Shown: piece by piece, positions 46,035 to 59,900 of the stretch
Layout of the letters: each line of letters begins with the position of its first letter
How positions within the stretch are numbered: the stretch's first letter is position 1
Source: Phragmites australis
Lineage: Eukaryota > Streptophyta > Magnoliopsida > Poales > Poaceae
Direction: 5' to 3'
DNA length: 64,000 nucleotides
Assembly (NCBI RefSeq): GCF_958298935.1
Contig: NC_084936.1
Location: 1,805,501-1,869,500, forward strand
Translations under genes and position numbers: made by a program
The notes under the pieces: model-generated
Databases searched by the model: none
Seen by the model: only the letters and a program-made list of their open reading frames with translations
Told to the model about the DNA's origin: nothing

Positions 46035-47760
46035 CTTTTCCCAAGATTACCACGCTCCAAGCACTAATCATGCAACTCTGACCGAACGCGATCACTGCAT
46101 CACTCCAGTAGTATGACCTGCAAATAAATGAGGAAAGCCGTTACTAGGAGTAGCAGCCGTAAACTGATTTTTGCGAAAGAGCTAGAGAATAAGGTGTCCA
46201 TTTTTTAACTTTCCATATATAGCCGCACGACATATATAACAAATTCATCAAACTCAACTAGTAGAGTTTTTATCAGCAACTCTATGCATGGATCAATTAA
46301 CAACGTAATGGGCCATTTACATTTTAACATCGAAAAGCCAGTTTTACCTAGACACAGGCACGGGTGTCGGAATCCAACTCGGATTCGGGTATCCGATTTG
46401 GCAAAGAAAATTTAGACATGTGAAATACAACTCAGAATCTGACATGGGTGTCAGAATCCGACTTGAATTCAGGGTGTTCGATTCGGCAAAAAAAAAATGG
46501 ACATAGGTGTCCAGGTAATACTGCGAAAAGTGCTCCCTCTTCTGGTTACTTCTAGTTGCCTCCATGAACCCTTTTATGTAGCGTTAAGAGAGTAGCATTC
46601 ATTAGTGATGAAATTGGCTTTGTCTATCCCTGTACACAGCAGTTATGTGAAGCAAAGAGAGACGGCAAAGGTCTGAGCAATCAAGTTTAGTACCATGATG
46701 TTATTGTTTTCCACAAAGTTAAGTAATCTTATCAACCTGAATCATTGGATTCCTAATTCTTTCTGTCCATACAACATTTGTTGGGGAGAAAAACCAGCCC
46801 CACGAATTCTACAAGGAAATGTGCACAGCAACAACCTCATTTCCCCAACCTCCTAGGTCCTAGGCTTACATGCAAAGACGAGCAAAACCCCAGCAAATCA
46901 AAAACCTTTCCGGCGTCCTAGAGCCAAAAAGGAAAAACAATGGCAACTTATTTGGCAAAGATGAATACAATGCCTTCAAAGCCCGAGGTTTTCGGCCTAT
47001 TGCAATGGAACCAAAAGAAATGGCACATCTGACCGCAGCAAATACATTCCCCTTGGCTGATGACGAACAGGGGTGAGCAACTCTTACCTCCCATCCCACC
47101 ACGGAATGCCGCAGACCCGGCCAAGAGCACAAACGAAGGACGAATCTGAGCTCGAGCACACTCCATTTAGAAACCCTGAATCTTCCCCCTACTACCAGCT
47201 CAAAATCATCAGTATTCAGTACGATGCGATGAAAACCTCTGCTCAAATCGATCTTGGAATCCCCCACATAGACTGCACGCCCCCGAGCAGCTCAAAGCCG
47301 ATGCCTTTAAGGCTTTAACCCCCACCAAGAACCCCAATCAACTCAACCTAACCTGAACTAAAAAACCGAAGCCAGGACCGCGGTGGCCGCCGCCACTCCC
47401 GACGATTAGAAGAACACTGAGCGGCTGAACCCCGTCCCCCGAAGCAACTGGCTAGCAGTACCAATGTCGCTCTAATCAATAGAGAACGAAATCACAGCGA
47501 ATGGAGGAGGACGGAGACAAGTGGGGTCGGTGCTTCGGATGCTTGCCTCGCCCCAAGAATCGCCCCCCACGCGCGGATTTCTCTATGGATTCCTCCCCGA
47601 ATTTTGAGACGCCACGCGACCACCTCGAGGACGAGGAGTCTCTCCCTCGTGGCTCGTGGGGAAGAGAGAGAAGGGAAGGGAGACGAGGAGGGGTTTGAAT
47701 TTTGAAATCGGATGGGGAAAGGTGGGTAGCCGTAGCATAGCAGCAGCACGCGAGCTAGCG
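46035..47760 (-). promoter_or_regulatory. 5' leader, leader intron and promoter region of the CHUP1-like gene
   Basis: A good acceptor (TTTATTTGCAG at about 46119) precedes the start-codon exon, implying a leader intron. A GC-rich island with GAGA/CTCTCC motifs at about 47500-47760 is the likely first exon and promoter. Sequence at about 46355-46510 contains a degenerate internal repeat of TCGGAATCC/TCAGAATCC words. Small open frames here look incidental. Confidence 0.45.
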
Positions 47761-48149
47761 GGGGCAGGCAGAGCGGGTGGGGGATGACTGACAGGTGGGG
47801 CCCGCGGTGTCGGGTTCGGCCTTTTCCTCCTGGACTCGTAGGGGTGGGCCCACGACGCTTCCTGAGCTAGACTTGTCAACGGGTTTTGTCCGTATTTTCG
47901 ACGTTCAAGGTGTCTACGGGCCTGTTTGGATTTGGCCTGGACACGCACACGCCCATTCGGCCGCTGCGATTTTAGTAGTGCGTGGACGGAAAAATGTACT
48001 AGGGTGGTACTGGGTGTACGAGCGAGCCAAATCACAGGTGTCGAATCAAACGTATGTTTAGGCTGGCTGGGCGTGTCAATTTTTTGGTGGAGCGAGCGTC
48101 GGAGTCGAACCAAACATTCTCCAAGTCATACTTAATTTAAATTAGATGA

Positions 48150-48152
<3 letters not shown>

Positions 48153-48191
<39 letters not shown>
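48153..48191. repeat. (TA)n microsatellite
   Basis: About 19 TA units, no embedded element recognised beside it. Confidence 0.95.
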
Positions 48192-48193
<2 letters not shown>

Positions 48194-48199
48194 GATCAA

Positions 48200-49980
48200 A
48201 TTTCTATATACATGGTGATGTTATAAGTAAAATCATTATAGTATCATTACATAACGATAAAGTTCAATATAAAATAATCTGTAGGTTTGAAAGAAAAACA
48301 TAAAATAAACCAACGGTAGAGAGTCTTCTATCAATCTATAGGTGTTGTCTCGGGAGCGCCAGCTTAGACCATCTTCTCTTGGTTGAAGTCTTACTCCATT
48401 TAGAACTTAGCTCCATCGTCTGGGAGATCCTCGAAGTCTTCACCTTCTCAGTACCAACAAGTGGTTAGGAGGAAGCAAGCGTGAGTACAAGAATGACATG
48501 AGGGCTTCAAACAAGAAAGGCTTAACTCAGATTTATTGCATCTATGACATCCTATCCTAAGACTCAAAAATACTTAACAGTCTTGTTTACTATGTGTGAT
48601 GACACCAACATTAAGGAAAACAACTTATCGGATTCCCTTCGATTATCAAACTCACTAGGTATCCCACAACCTAGCTACCAACTCATTGGGTTACCACCAC
48701 CTAACTACCAGAACCAACCATCCAAGATCCCTCCACTAATCACGAAGAAGTCCAAGCCCGCTCTTGATCGTGAGCGCGACTGATATATTAGTTTTACACT
48801 CTGCAGGGGTTACATATTTTACCCACAAGTCGTGATTCTCATGTTGCTTCACACTTTTGAGTTGTAGAGTCGGGGTTTCGCTACAAAGCCTTTACAAAGC
48901 ATCTCCAAATATGTGCACACCCACTAAGGTTTCACCGCTAACAGGGATTTTATTCACTACAGAAGCCCCCTCTTATGCAATTCAACTGTCAACTAGTGTG
49001 TACAGAATAAGGAGAACGTCTAATTAATTGCCAGGTCGTATCCATATAAGCCTCGTGGTCGTGCTGTTGTGCTGAGTTACATGTCTATGAACCGGTCCTT
49101 ATAATCTAAAGCATGTACTCGCACATTACCCAATGCGCACACAATAGCTATACCAACCAAACCAACATGCCTAGATCCATATGATCCATGTTGCTACAAA
49201 GATTACCCAAACCGGTTCATGTTGCATAAACAATTTAACAGATTAACATTAAACCACCAGACTCGACAACATTTCTGTCATTAACATCCAAACTACAACA
49301 CAAGCGACAAGGGTAATCATGGAAGAATCTAGTAAACCCTAGCAATGGAATTGATATTAACAAGCATGCAATTAAAAGTAAAAAAAATACTTTCCTACAA
49401 TAGGATCAATGTGATCAAGGACACTTGCCTTCAACAGTGTAGGTTCACGAACTACTCGTCTCATATTGCATTCACGAACACCGAAAACAAGTGAGTACAA
49501 ACATCTAAGAAAAATACACCAAACACTAACAAAGCGCTAAAAAAAAGTCTACTAACGGAAAGTACTTGTTACTACGATCGCGTGAGCGCAAGAATTGCCC
49601 AAAACAGAGCTATAACGAAGAAGTTATAAATGTTCAAAGTTATATGGGTCTTTCTGTAAAAGAGCATAGACTATTTGGTAAAATAGAAAAGTTCCAGGGA
49701 CTTATTTGTAAAACTTTAGGGACATATATGTAAATTATAAAACTTTATGGGGCTAAATGTAAAATAATAGTACTTATAGGATCTTTTTGTGAAAACAGAA
49801 AAGCCTAGGGGTTAAATTGTAATAAGACCTAATTTTAGAGAATAAAATGATTTGTTTTTGTATTGAAAATCCTAATTAATGACATCACCAGGACGTCAGC
49901 ATGCTGACTGGGCTACACGGGCTGATGTGGTCGTGCCACGTGGGATGAAGGTGCACGCGTGTCAAACGGTAGTGCCGCTT
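48200..49980. other. Retrotransposon-like non-coding sequence
   Basis: No gene. The stretch CACTCTGCAGGGGTTACATA with following ACCCACAAGTCGTG at about 48800 resembles words I associate with grass LTR elements. Ends not determined. Confidence 0.35.
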
Positions 49981-49983
49981 ACT

Positions 49984-50730
49984 AGGGAGGGTTTGGCATC
50001 CAACAATGACAGGAAAACAGCAGTACCGTTGCGGGCATGGCTGAAGCATTGCCGACGACACACGATCTAGCGTTATGGGCCACTAAACACGATGAGAAAC
50101 GGTGCAATCGAAAGAGATGACGGCGGGAATTCTCACCGAGGGCTTCATAACGAACGAAGATGGCTCGGCGGTGGTCGGTGATGGAGAAAAGTGATGGTGA
50201 AGGCCGTAGCTCGACGAGAACTCGGCTACGGCAACGGGAAGATGAATCCGAGGGGTGGGGAGGCTTGCTGGGGTCCTGCAGTGTCGGAGAGCCAGTTAGT
50301 GGGTCTCAGGGCGCAACGAGGATGTCCGACGACAGTGAGATGACAATAATGCTTACTGGAGCTTGGCGGGAGACAGCTTGCGGTGGCGGAATAGCGTCGA
50401 GGAGCAGCTGAGAAGGCTTCACGTGCTCTTGTGATGCTGGTGGCATCCTTGAACGCAATGGGGAGGGCTTGGGCACGGCGAATGGTGTGCGGCGGTGCTC
50501 TACGAATCTGCAATGGCGCAAAGAGGCGATGTGGTTGCAGTTTTCGCCGCGCGAGATGATGTGGGAGGGGGCGGCGGTGTGCTATAGAGGCTGCTATAGA
50601 GGCTGCTATATAGGCGCGGAGGGAGGGCGTGCGGTTACGGAGTCATGGGCACGGGATCATGGGTGTGCGCTGGTGGTTTCGGCATGTGGTTGCAAGCCCA
50701 AGTGTGACAGAGCTTGGAGAGGAAAAGGGT
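49984..50730. repeat. ~700-bp direct repeat, copy 1
   Basis: Strongly similar in order and orientation to 52423-53115. Shared words include GACACACGATCTAGCG, GGAATTCTCACCGAGGGCTT, GGATGGCTCGGCGGTGGTC-type text and TATATAGGCGCGGAGGGAGG. This copy has an extra threefold repeat of GCTATAGAGGCT at about 50581-50612. Probably a retrotransposon LTR or UTR. Confidence 0.8.
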
Positions 50731-50811
50731 TGAGAGAGATTCGGCTCAAGGTGATCGAGCCCCTCAACAGAGACGTAGGAACCTCTAGTGGAGGTGTCTG
50801 AACTTCAGGAA

Positions 50812-51377
50812 ACAAATCGTGTGTCTTCTATCTTGTTTCCTTGTTCTTGATTTCTTGCTTAACATTTGTACATATTGCTCGATCTACTTGCTCGTGTGAA
50901 ATTAATTGTAGGTTCTCTGTTGGTCTACATGGAATCATCACTTGGAAAATATAATTTTATTTGGTTTGAGCTAGAACTCTTTATGCGTACTTTAATTTTA
51001 GTTTCAAGTTCATTCTCTGTTGAACCCGGAAGTTCCGGATTTAACCCGAAAACTCCGGATACTATACAATCAGCTCTAAACTCGGAGCTTCCGAATTCAA
51101 CCCAGAGTATCCGTTGAACAGTATTTTCAGGATTTTCAACTAGAGTTTTCTTGCATATCTTTTGCTAGTTTTGAATAATCTTTGTCACCCTAGGATTGTA
51201 ACTTTTAAACTTATTTAGGGTGATTGTGCACTAGCTGAATCTATCATATTTAGGATTTTCACTTGTGAAAAATCCGTAAGTTTATTTTTCACTGCAAGTT
51301 TAGACCAACAGTAAAAGATGATAAATTTTTGTAAAAACGTCTATGCACCCCTTTCTAGGCGACATCATTGTCCTTTC
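50812..51377 (+). mobile_element. LTR-like insertion
   Basis: Ends with CTAGGCGACATCATTGTCC-TTTCA, typical of a grass LTR 3' end, exactly where the gypsy pol reading begins. It carries repeated GGAAGTTCCGGATT/CGGAGCTTCCGAATT words. The left border is approximate. Confidence 0.45.
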
Positions 51378-52422
51378 AGGGGTCCACTTAAACTCATTTC
51401 CTTTATTTAGCAATTATGTCATTGGCTTGGAAACCTTGGAGAAACCTTCTACGAAGCGACGGTAATATCCTGCTAGAACTAAGAAACTCCGAATCTCTGA
51501 AACCGTCTATGGTGGCTTCCAATTTAGAACGTCCTTCACTTTGCCGGGGTCAACAGATACTCCTCCTGCCGGGATGATATGACCTAGGAAATAGATTTCT
51601 TTTAACCAAAACTCACACTTGCTCAACTTGGCATACAGCTGATTCTCCTAGAGCTTCTGCAGAACCATTCTCAAATGTTCCTCGTGCTCTTCCTCATCCT
51701 TCGAGAAAACCAAGATGTCATCGATGAACACTACCACGAACTTATCCATATAATCCATGAAGACCTTGTTCATGAGGTAGATGAAGTATACTGGAGCATT
51801 GGTCAATCCAAAGGACATAATTGTAAACTCATACAAATTATAACGAGTAACAAAAGCGATCTTGAGAATGTTCGATGCTCGAATCTTCAGCTGATGGTAC
51901 CCTGATCGAAGATCAATCTTGGAAAAGATGCACGCTCCTTTTAGTTGATCAAACAGATCTTCAATGCAAGGCAAAGGGTACTTGTTCTTAATGATAACCT
52001 CATTTATTGCATGATAATCGATGCACATTCTCTGAGTCACATCCTTCTTTAGCACAAAGATAACTGGGGCTCCCCATGGTGAAGTACTGGAGCGAATAAA
52101 CCCCTTGTCTAATAGCTCTTGGATTTGCTCCTTGAACTCAGTCAACTGATTGGTATCTATTTCGTATGGTCTCTTATATATGGGAGCAATGATAGGTACT
52201 AATTCAATAACGAACTCAATGTTTCGGTCTGGTGGCATACCTGACAATTCTTCAGGGAAGACATCTGGGAACTCATTGAATACTTTGACTTCCTACACTA
52301 CCTTAGGCTGGTTGAGCTTGATATTTTCTATTGATTCTGCGCTATCATGATCTAACTGGATGAAGGGGTATGTGGCTTCTAATCTCATCTGTTCATCTAC
52401 GATCGAACGAGTGAGGGTGATT
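51378..52422 (-). pseudogene. Ty3/gypsy reverse transcriptase fragment
   Basis: The 199-residue open frame at 52247-51648 has RT motifs in order: [79 protein letters not shown], and the catalytic [15 protein letters not shown]. Reading continues right with RSIVDEQMRLEATYPFIQL and left with GFSKVSKPMT, where a stop follows. Gag, protease and integrase are missing and both sides are cut by other repeats. A dead Ty3/gypsy remnant. Confidence 0.9.
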
Positions 52423-53115
52423 GGGGAGGGTTTGGCGGCCGGTGACGACAGGAAAATGGTTGTGCCGATGCAGGCATGGCCGGAGCATAATCGGCGACAC
52501 ACGATCTAGCGCTACAGGCTACCAAACGCAATGAGAAACGGTGCAATCAAAAGAGATGACATCGGGAATTCTCACCGAGGGCTTCACGACGGCCGGAGAT
52601 GGCTCGGCGGTGGTCAGTGACGGAGAAAAGCAACGGCGAAGCTCGGAGCTCAACGAGAACTCAACTACGGCGACAGGAAGAGGAATCGGAGGGGCGGGGA
52701 GGCTTGTTGGGGGTCCTGTAGTGCCCAGGAGCCAGTCAGTGGGTCTCGGGGCGCTACGACGACGATATGACGATAATGCTTACCGGCGCTAGGCGGGATA
52801 TGGCTTGCGGTGGTGAAACGGTGTCGAGAAGCGGCGGAGAAGGCTTTCCGTGCTCCTGCGATGCCGGCGGCGTCCTCAAATGTGATGGGGAAGGCTTTGT
52901 TGCGGTGGACAGCGCGCGGCGGTGCTCTGCGTGTCGGCAATGGCACAAAGAGTCTACGGGATTGTGGTTTCACATGCGAGATGATGTGGGAGGGGGACGT
53001 ACTGTAGAGGCCGCTATATAGGCGCGGAGGGAGGGCGTGTGGTTCGGGAGTCGTGGGCGTGCGCCGGTGGTTTCGGTGTGCGGTTGTGAGCACGGCGCGA
53101 CTCGGCTTAAGCGAG
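52423..53115. repeat. ~700-bp direct repeat, copy 2
   Basis: Partner of 49984-50730, same orientation, without the GCTATAGAGGCT triplication. It interrupts the gypsy pol reading frame on its left side, so it either inserted into the gypsy element or is part of a nested structure. Confidence 0.8.
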
Positions 53116-55800
53116 GAAGGGGGATGACAGGTGGGCCCGTGCTGTCAGCGGGAAGAAGAGAGGGAGGGAGCAGCGGGATGGGCTGGGCCGCATGCGTGGG
53201 GAGATGGGCCGACCTAACGGGAAAAAGAAACGATGTCACACTCTACATCTCTCATGTTTGTGTACATGTATCTTTTTTAAAACATTGTTATAGCTAGTAG
53301 ACGCATGTATATACTCACACCACTATATGCAAGTATTCATAAAATATCTACTGAAGATTAGAGATGTAGAACTTGAAGATTGATAGAGTCATCATATATG
53401 TCTCGCTGTCGATAGAAATATTGTCTACCACTGAAAGAAACTTCCAAGTTGGTGAGACACACCAAAAGCAAACCTAGAGTTTGATTTCTTAAGCCACCTT
53501 CACTACCTATCCAAGCCAAGGTTGATTCTCATGTACATATATCTTTCTCTAGAGTGTAATGCTACATCTTAATTATCAGTACAAGTTGTTTTGAGTTTCA
53601 TATTTGTACTCAAGTTGGTATGTTTAAAGCTATTGGTTGACATTTTATTTGCTGAAAGAGATAAAGCATTGGAAGAAAATAAGTTTATCCTTAGAAGATG
53701 GTGTGATGTCGTGCGTAAGGATGAAAGTGGTGTAAATACCTCCTTGGAAGTGGCATGTTTCCGCTAGTTTTGATGATGATAGGAAAAAATAGAGGTATCA
53801 TGCATTATTCTTCACTAATTTGGTAGCATAGCTCAACTAAAGTGGGGTGGTGACGCAGAGAGATAACGTACAAATCCCTCTGCGGTTCAACATCATCTGT
53901 TTTCCTATCAATCTTTATACCTGTTATGGTACAAATATTAGTATTTTGTGTGCATACATCTTCTATTATCGACAATGCATAACTCATTTCATTATGGTAC
54001 CATGGGTCACCTAATAAAATGTACCACTTTTCACTTAATTATATGATTAAATTATTATTTCAACATGCTACCAACGGGTTTTGGTTTCCAGCGGCTTCCC
54101 TCTCCACTGTTCATAATCATTCCAACACATATCCCATATGGAATTAGTTGATTTCATGCTGTAGTACGTTGTTGCGAAGCTGCATCCGTAATCACTTGAG
54201 AGGCATTAATTATTGAGTACGTTTTGATTGGATAGTTTGCATCCCATTTTTGGATCTAGCTCCAGCGGCAGCGGAATTGTACTCTAGGCTTTTTGCTTTT
54301 GTTCACCTATAGTGGAATCTGCCAGATTTCTTCCCTCCTCCTTCCCCTTCATTGACAAGGCAATGGCCGATGTTCAGTCACAGTTTTTTTATGCATTTCG
54401 ATGGTGGGATCGAACCGTTTTCTGTTGCGATTTTTCAAGGGTTGAAGCTCAAGATAAGGATATTGTTTCTATGTTGTTGTTCATCGGCGTCATCCTTTGG
54501 TGCGGTGGTTCAAGGAGCGAGCGAGATTGGAGATGGAGAAGACGAGATGGAAGACCTATTTGTGTTTTTAATGTAATTTTATTTTACTTTAGGAACCTTT
54601 TTTAATATGTGGGATGTAAGCTGCAATTCGAATTAATGCAATCCAATCCTTCCCGCAAAAAGAAAAACACTGTCCCATAAACACGTCTTTAACTTCATGT
54701 TCCTATTACAACATTACACGACACTTCGCAAAAAAAAAAGAGTAATTACTTTTCGAGATAAATATGTATATATGTCATAACTTAAATATTTGTATATATA
54801 CATTATGTCTAAGATTCTACAAAGTTTGATTGCACACACCAAAAGTCAGTTTTAAGATAGTATTGATGATGGGTTAGATGGTAATCAATAAAATTAAGCG
54901 GATAAGACCTGTTTTCTCGAGGTCCAACCAGGGCAAAACCCTGATTCAATTCATGCCACCTTTAATCATTGGAATTACCTGGAATTTATAATTAGGAAAT
55001 AGCTCATCTTGTCCCAAAACACCAGATGCAAGAGAGACCTACCTGGATATCACAATGACCTCATGATGACTCATTAGTATTGAATATGCTGATTCATAAG
55101 AAACCATGTGGCATGCATGTACATACATATAACTACACACTGAGTACAGACCCTACATATGCACTACCAAGTTGGATTAGAAAAATTGATTTAATGCCAT
55201 GAGATTTTGGATAATGACAAAGCTATAATTGCATCATCTAAAACAGTTCACAGCCCACATGCATTGCTGATTAGAATAGAAGTAGCTAGAATTTGCTGCA
55301 GCAAAGGTGATGAGCTAGTAAGTTATGTCCAATCCATATTCCTAAGACGATGGATTTTTTTTTTTTGGGAAATCTCATCTTACATTGCATATAAATGTAT
55401 TTTTTTTTACATTAGCATGGTTCAAAAATTGGCAATTTTGATCACTATTTTTTTGATCTTGCGGAAGGTGTTTGGAGGTTCTTAATTTTTTCTGATTTTC
55501 CATGTAAACAAACCTGGGTTTTGGTTAGAAGAACATACCCACAGGTAAAAAAGTGTAGCATATCAAGATGTCCAATTCCAATCAAATCAATTCGATGGCG
55601 ACCCCAACTCTACTTCTTTCCAAGGAGTTGACATGCCACGTGTAAAAAAAGTGCTTCAGATGAGCGTTGCTATTAACCCATCATAACAGTTTGAAGGTGG
55701 CATTAGATACCCAACAATTTTAGTTCTAAAATAATTACTATTTGTTCAAAAAAATTAATCAATTGAAAAGCTGCAGACTTGCAGAGTTCAGACCCCTGAT
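53116..55800. other. Intergenic AT-rich region
   Basis: No supported gene. A 97-residue open frame at 54312-54605 (+) has no recognised domain. Poly-A/T runs and short fragments suggest old transposon debris. Confidence 0.35.
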
Positions 55801-56936
55801 TCCAAGGGAGAGGGAGAGTGACTGTGCACCTCCTAGAGAGAGAAAATAAAAGAGAGGCGACATGGAGAGAGAGAGAGTGGAAGCAAAGACTCGCAACTCC
55901 AGTTCTCTCTCTGTCTACAAAATCAACCAGACCCGGTCCAAAACAACAGCGCAACGATCTCCCCTTCCTCCTCCCCTGCCCTCTCCCAGTCTCCCGTTTT
56001 TCCTGTTCCTGCTCCCTCCCGACTTCTCTCTCCTGGCCCTGCCACCCCCACCCTCCTCTCTTTGCACACACACGGTGAGTTGCTGGTGCGGGCCGTGCAG
56101 TGGACTCCTCGCTGCAAGTTCCGTCCTTGCGGCATTCGCGGTTAGTTTCTTGATCTGGACCCGCGACGTTTCCTCGCGGTTTACTGGTCCTGCCTGGGTT
56201 GGATTGGGCGTTTCCTTTTGCTCGGGGTTCTTGGAGTTGAGCTCTCATGGCGTTTGTTTGGGATTGGTTAGTAAAGGTGCGATCTTGATGTGATTTGGTT
56301 GAAGAATTAGTGTGTTTTGATCCGTAGAGGATTGGAGACACTGGTTAGGTTATTGGGGTGCGTTCTGGGGATTGATTCTGTATGTAAAAGGTGGAGTTTT
56401 TGCATGCAATGTTGTTTGAGATGTCTGCCGTCCCGATTGTTTTTTGGAGAATAGGACTTGATGTTGATTTCTCTTGCCATGTGCTTCCTGTTGCTTTCTT
56501 TGGATCTGTTGGAATCACCAAATTCCATGGCTCATTCTTTTGATCCCTGAATGCTTAGACATTTTCTGCTGTTTGATTTGCCTTTTTCTGCACGCCCAAA
56601 CGATGTTTTTTTGCCCAATTGATACGTTTTTTTTTACTACAGAGCTCCCAACCTTGGAGCTTGCCACCAGGCTCCTTGCCTGTCTGCAACAATTGATACA
56701 TACAGCTCCAGTATTGCTGATTCTGATTTGAATTGTAATGTTGTTATTGACCTGTTTGAATTGCCTGCCTTGTTGCTGATTCTCATTGTATTTCATGGAT
56801 ATGATTCTATACCATTATGACTGATGCATGCCATGTGATGGTTCTGCAGTTGATCTTCTGGCTGGAAAATCGCGTTGACGGCTGCGAGTAGGTGTTCTAC
56901 CATCGGCAGCTTCACCTCAAGGAGCAGAATTCTTAC
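55800..56936 (+). promoter_or_regulatory. 5' leader with intron of the UDP-arabinose 4-epimerase gene
   Basis: A GAGA-rich stretch (55800-55880) and pyrimidine-rich leader (55960-56080) lead to a plausible donor at about 56140 (GGCATTCGCG/GTTAG). An acceptor TTCTGCAG at about 56849 opens the exon with the start codon. Leader introns are common in this family. Confidence 0.5.
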
Positions 56937-59900
56937 ATGATCCCTTTAAACAGGAGGGCAAGCCTGCCTAGGGCTGGTAGATCTCGATGCCCCTTGTCTC
57001 GGTTATTACTGTGGCTTTAGATATATCTAACAATGCCTTTTTGATCTCCAAGGGCCCTTAAGCATGTGTACCCACCAGCACTGGGCTTTGTTTATGTTTA
57101 GTTTGTCCATTCAATGCATGCTCCGTGAAAGAAATCGAGTTTTTTTAGTGCTCCGCTCAGAAAGCTGTCTTTTTTTGCCTTTCAATGGGATTCACTTGGT
57201 GTACAAGCACATGCTAGCTTTTTAAGGTGTTACGCTTATCTATGAGTGGAACTGTGGTTTCGTATAGCAAGTGGTATCTTCACTGACAGTATTTTTGTTT
57301 GCGGAGTGCTGTTGAGCAAAAGGTCCTTTCAGCTATTCAAATGATCCATTTCTTCTGCTTTGGAGCAAAAACTCCTGCCTGGTGAAGGTGCATTTCCAAA
57401 GAAGGAAATAAAGCACTCATTCCTCAGAAAATTCCTTTTTCCTCAGAAAATTCCTTTTTTCTGACTTTTTATGCGATCGGAAAACGAGAATTAGTGTTTG
57501 TTTTGTGCACATTAAGATTCAGTTGCTAGAAAGATAGGCAAGTTGAGCTAAAGCCATTAGGTGCAATATTTGAATTGAAGTCAACTGGATGTGTACAACC
57601 CTTTAATTTAGATTTGGTAGATAAATCTTTAAGCAAACAGCCGTCACTTTGCTAAGATCACATTCCAAGTCAAACCCACAGTATACTTACTGCACATTAT
57701 GAATAACGGCAGGGTCATTTATGTATCCATCTACCTTTTTTTTTCTTGGAGCAATTGTATCCATGTATCTGATCATGAGTGTGCTTCATTTGTAATGATT
57801 GAATGTATGACTGGTCCTTTTAATGTTTCTCTTGTTGACAGGGATGGAGTACTTTGATGCAAGGCGGAAGCCTCATAATGTTGGGAAAGTCATTGCGGCC
57901 CTGGTCCTCACAGCACTCTGTATATTTGTTCTGAAGCAATCTCCTGGTTTTGGTGGCAATAGTGTGGTAGGATGTCCATGTTTCTTCTTACCTTTCCCCC
58001 CAATCATGTTCTTTTCAATATGCTTTTCTGAATCAGCTTCTACTCATGTTTCATATCATGAATTAAAAATCACTTTAATCTACCTATATGAAGTAACTTT
58101 GTAACCTCTTCTGAGCCTCCCTATCCTTTCATTTCTTGTTATGCACTTCATCGACTAAGCTATTTTAGTTTGAAGCAATCAAGCAATTGTCAAGTTGCAG
58201 CAAAACATATCCTTTCGCTTGAGTCATGGAATACACCCTTGTATAATAATGAGAAGAAAAAAATGAAGAGCATTATTCTACTTGTTACCCACACATATCT
58301 TCATGCCTTCTTGTGGCAGTGCCAACAAGCGGATGATGAAAGTGACATCGCTCCAGCCAATAGTCTTTGTTATTGCAGTGTCTTTTACATTAGGTCATGG
58401 TCCCACTTTATCTTTCATACATGTGTTTGTTGCCATTGCTTGTTGTGGCACTTGAGGCTTCAGTGGCATCATGACAATTGCAGCTTTCAGCCATAAGATG
58501 GTCAATCTCACAACAGCCCAACAATCTGGATAAATAATTCTAACTTGTACTTTTTAAACAAACCTTGGTTGAATTTGCAGATGCAAATATATCACATTGA
58601 CAGTACTTCAATTCACAACTATAAAGATGACCGTGATGCATATATTCTTGCAGTTTTCCCGCCATGAACCTGGGGTTACCCACGTCTTAGTAACAGGAGG
58701 AGCCGGTTATATTGGGTCACATGCTTCTTTAAGGCTCTTAAAGGATAACTATCGAGTTACCATTGTGGTAATCAAATTTTTCTTTGTATTGATTGCATGA
58801 ATTAATTTGTTCTTAAATCTTCTCTGCTGACACGCAGTTTGGTTCATCTTGTAGGATAATCTTTCTAGAGGAAACATGGGAGCTGTAAAGGTTCTGCAAG
58901 AATTGTTTCCGCAACCTGGGAGGCTACAATTCATATTTGCTGATCTGGGGGACCAGAAATCTGTATCCTCACTTCTAACGTTTCCTGCTTGTACTTCTTT
59001 TGCTTATAGAGTTACATTCAAAGTCTTGCTTTTCACTTAACTGGCTCCCAGGTCAGCAAGATATTTGCTGAAAATGCATTTGATGCTGTGATGCACTTTG
59101 CAGCGGTTGCTTATGTGGGTGAGAGCACAATGGAACCTCTTAGGTAAGTCCTTACCTTGGTGACAGTTTGACACTTATATTGATATTGAGGATCATCTTA
59201 TTCTATTCTGCATATAATGTAGAGAGCATCCAGGCTTTTACTCTTTTATGCATTCTTGTGTAGAATGGCCTGAACGTGCATTGCTAGGGAATGCGGTATT
59301 ATATATATACTTGTGCTGGCCATCATGTTTATGTTTTTTCTCAGCTCTCATGAAACTTTGCTCTTAAACTGCCTTTTAGTGGATTAAACAATTTAAGGGT
59401 TTCAACCAATTATTTATGATTGATCAAAACATCATGATCATGCACTTGCATCTATGTCTTCAGATATTGCTTACGGATTCAGTGATCCACTTTAAAATAT
59501 CTGAAACTTCTGTAATATTTCTAAGAGTCTCAACAACTTAGCAGGTACTATCACAATATTACATCGAACACCCTACTGATTTTGGAGGCTATGGCTTCTC
59601 ATGGAGTCAAGACCCTTATTTACTCCAGTACATGTGCTACCTATGGAGAACCAGAGAAGATGCCTATTACAGAAGCCACAACTCAGGTAGTTATGTGGAG
59701 AACTTGAGATGGCTTCAGATTATACCATGTTTTGGTGTGTTGTGTCATTTAGTCTTCTTACTGCTTAAAAGAATAATTTTAGGCTGGTACTTAAATGTTG
59801 CACTCTTTCCTTCAGTATTTATGAGTTTTAAGTATTTACCTGTGCACCTGTGCAAACATTCAGAAATAATGCAATTGTAGTCCTAATTGATTTATCTCTT

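Noticed and set aside
47501..47698. 65-residue plus-strand frame in the CHUP1-like promoter region
   Set aside because: Likely antisense to a 5' leader exon; GC-driven openness.
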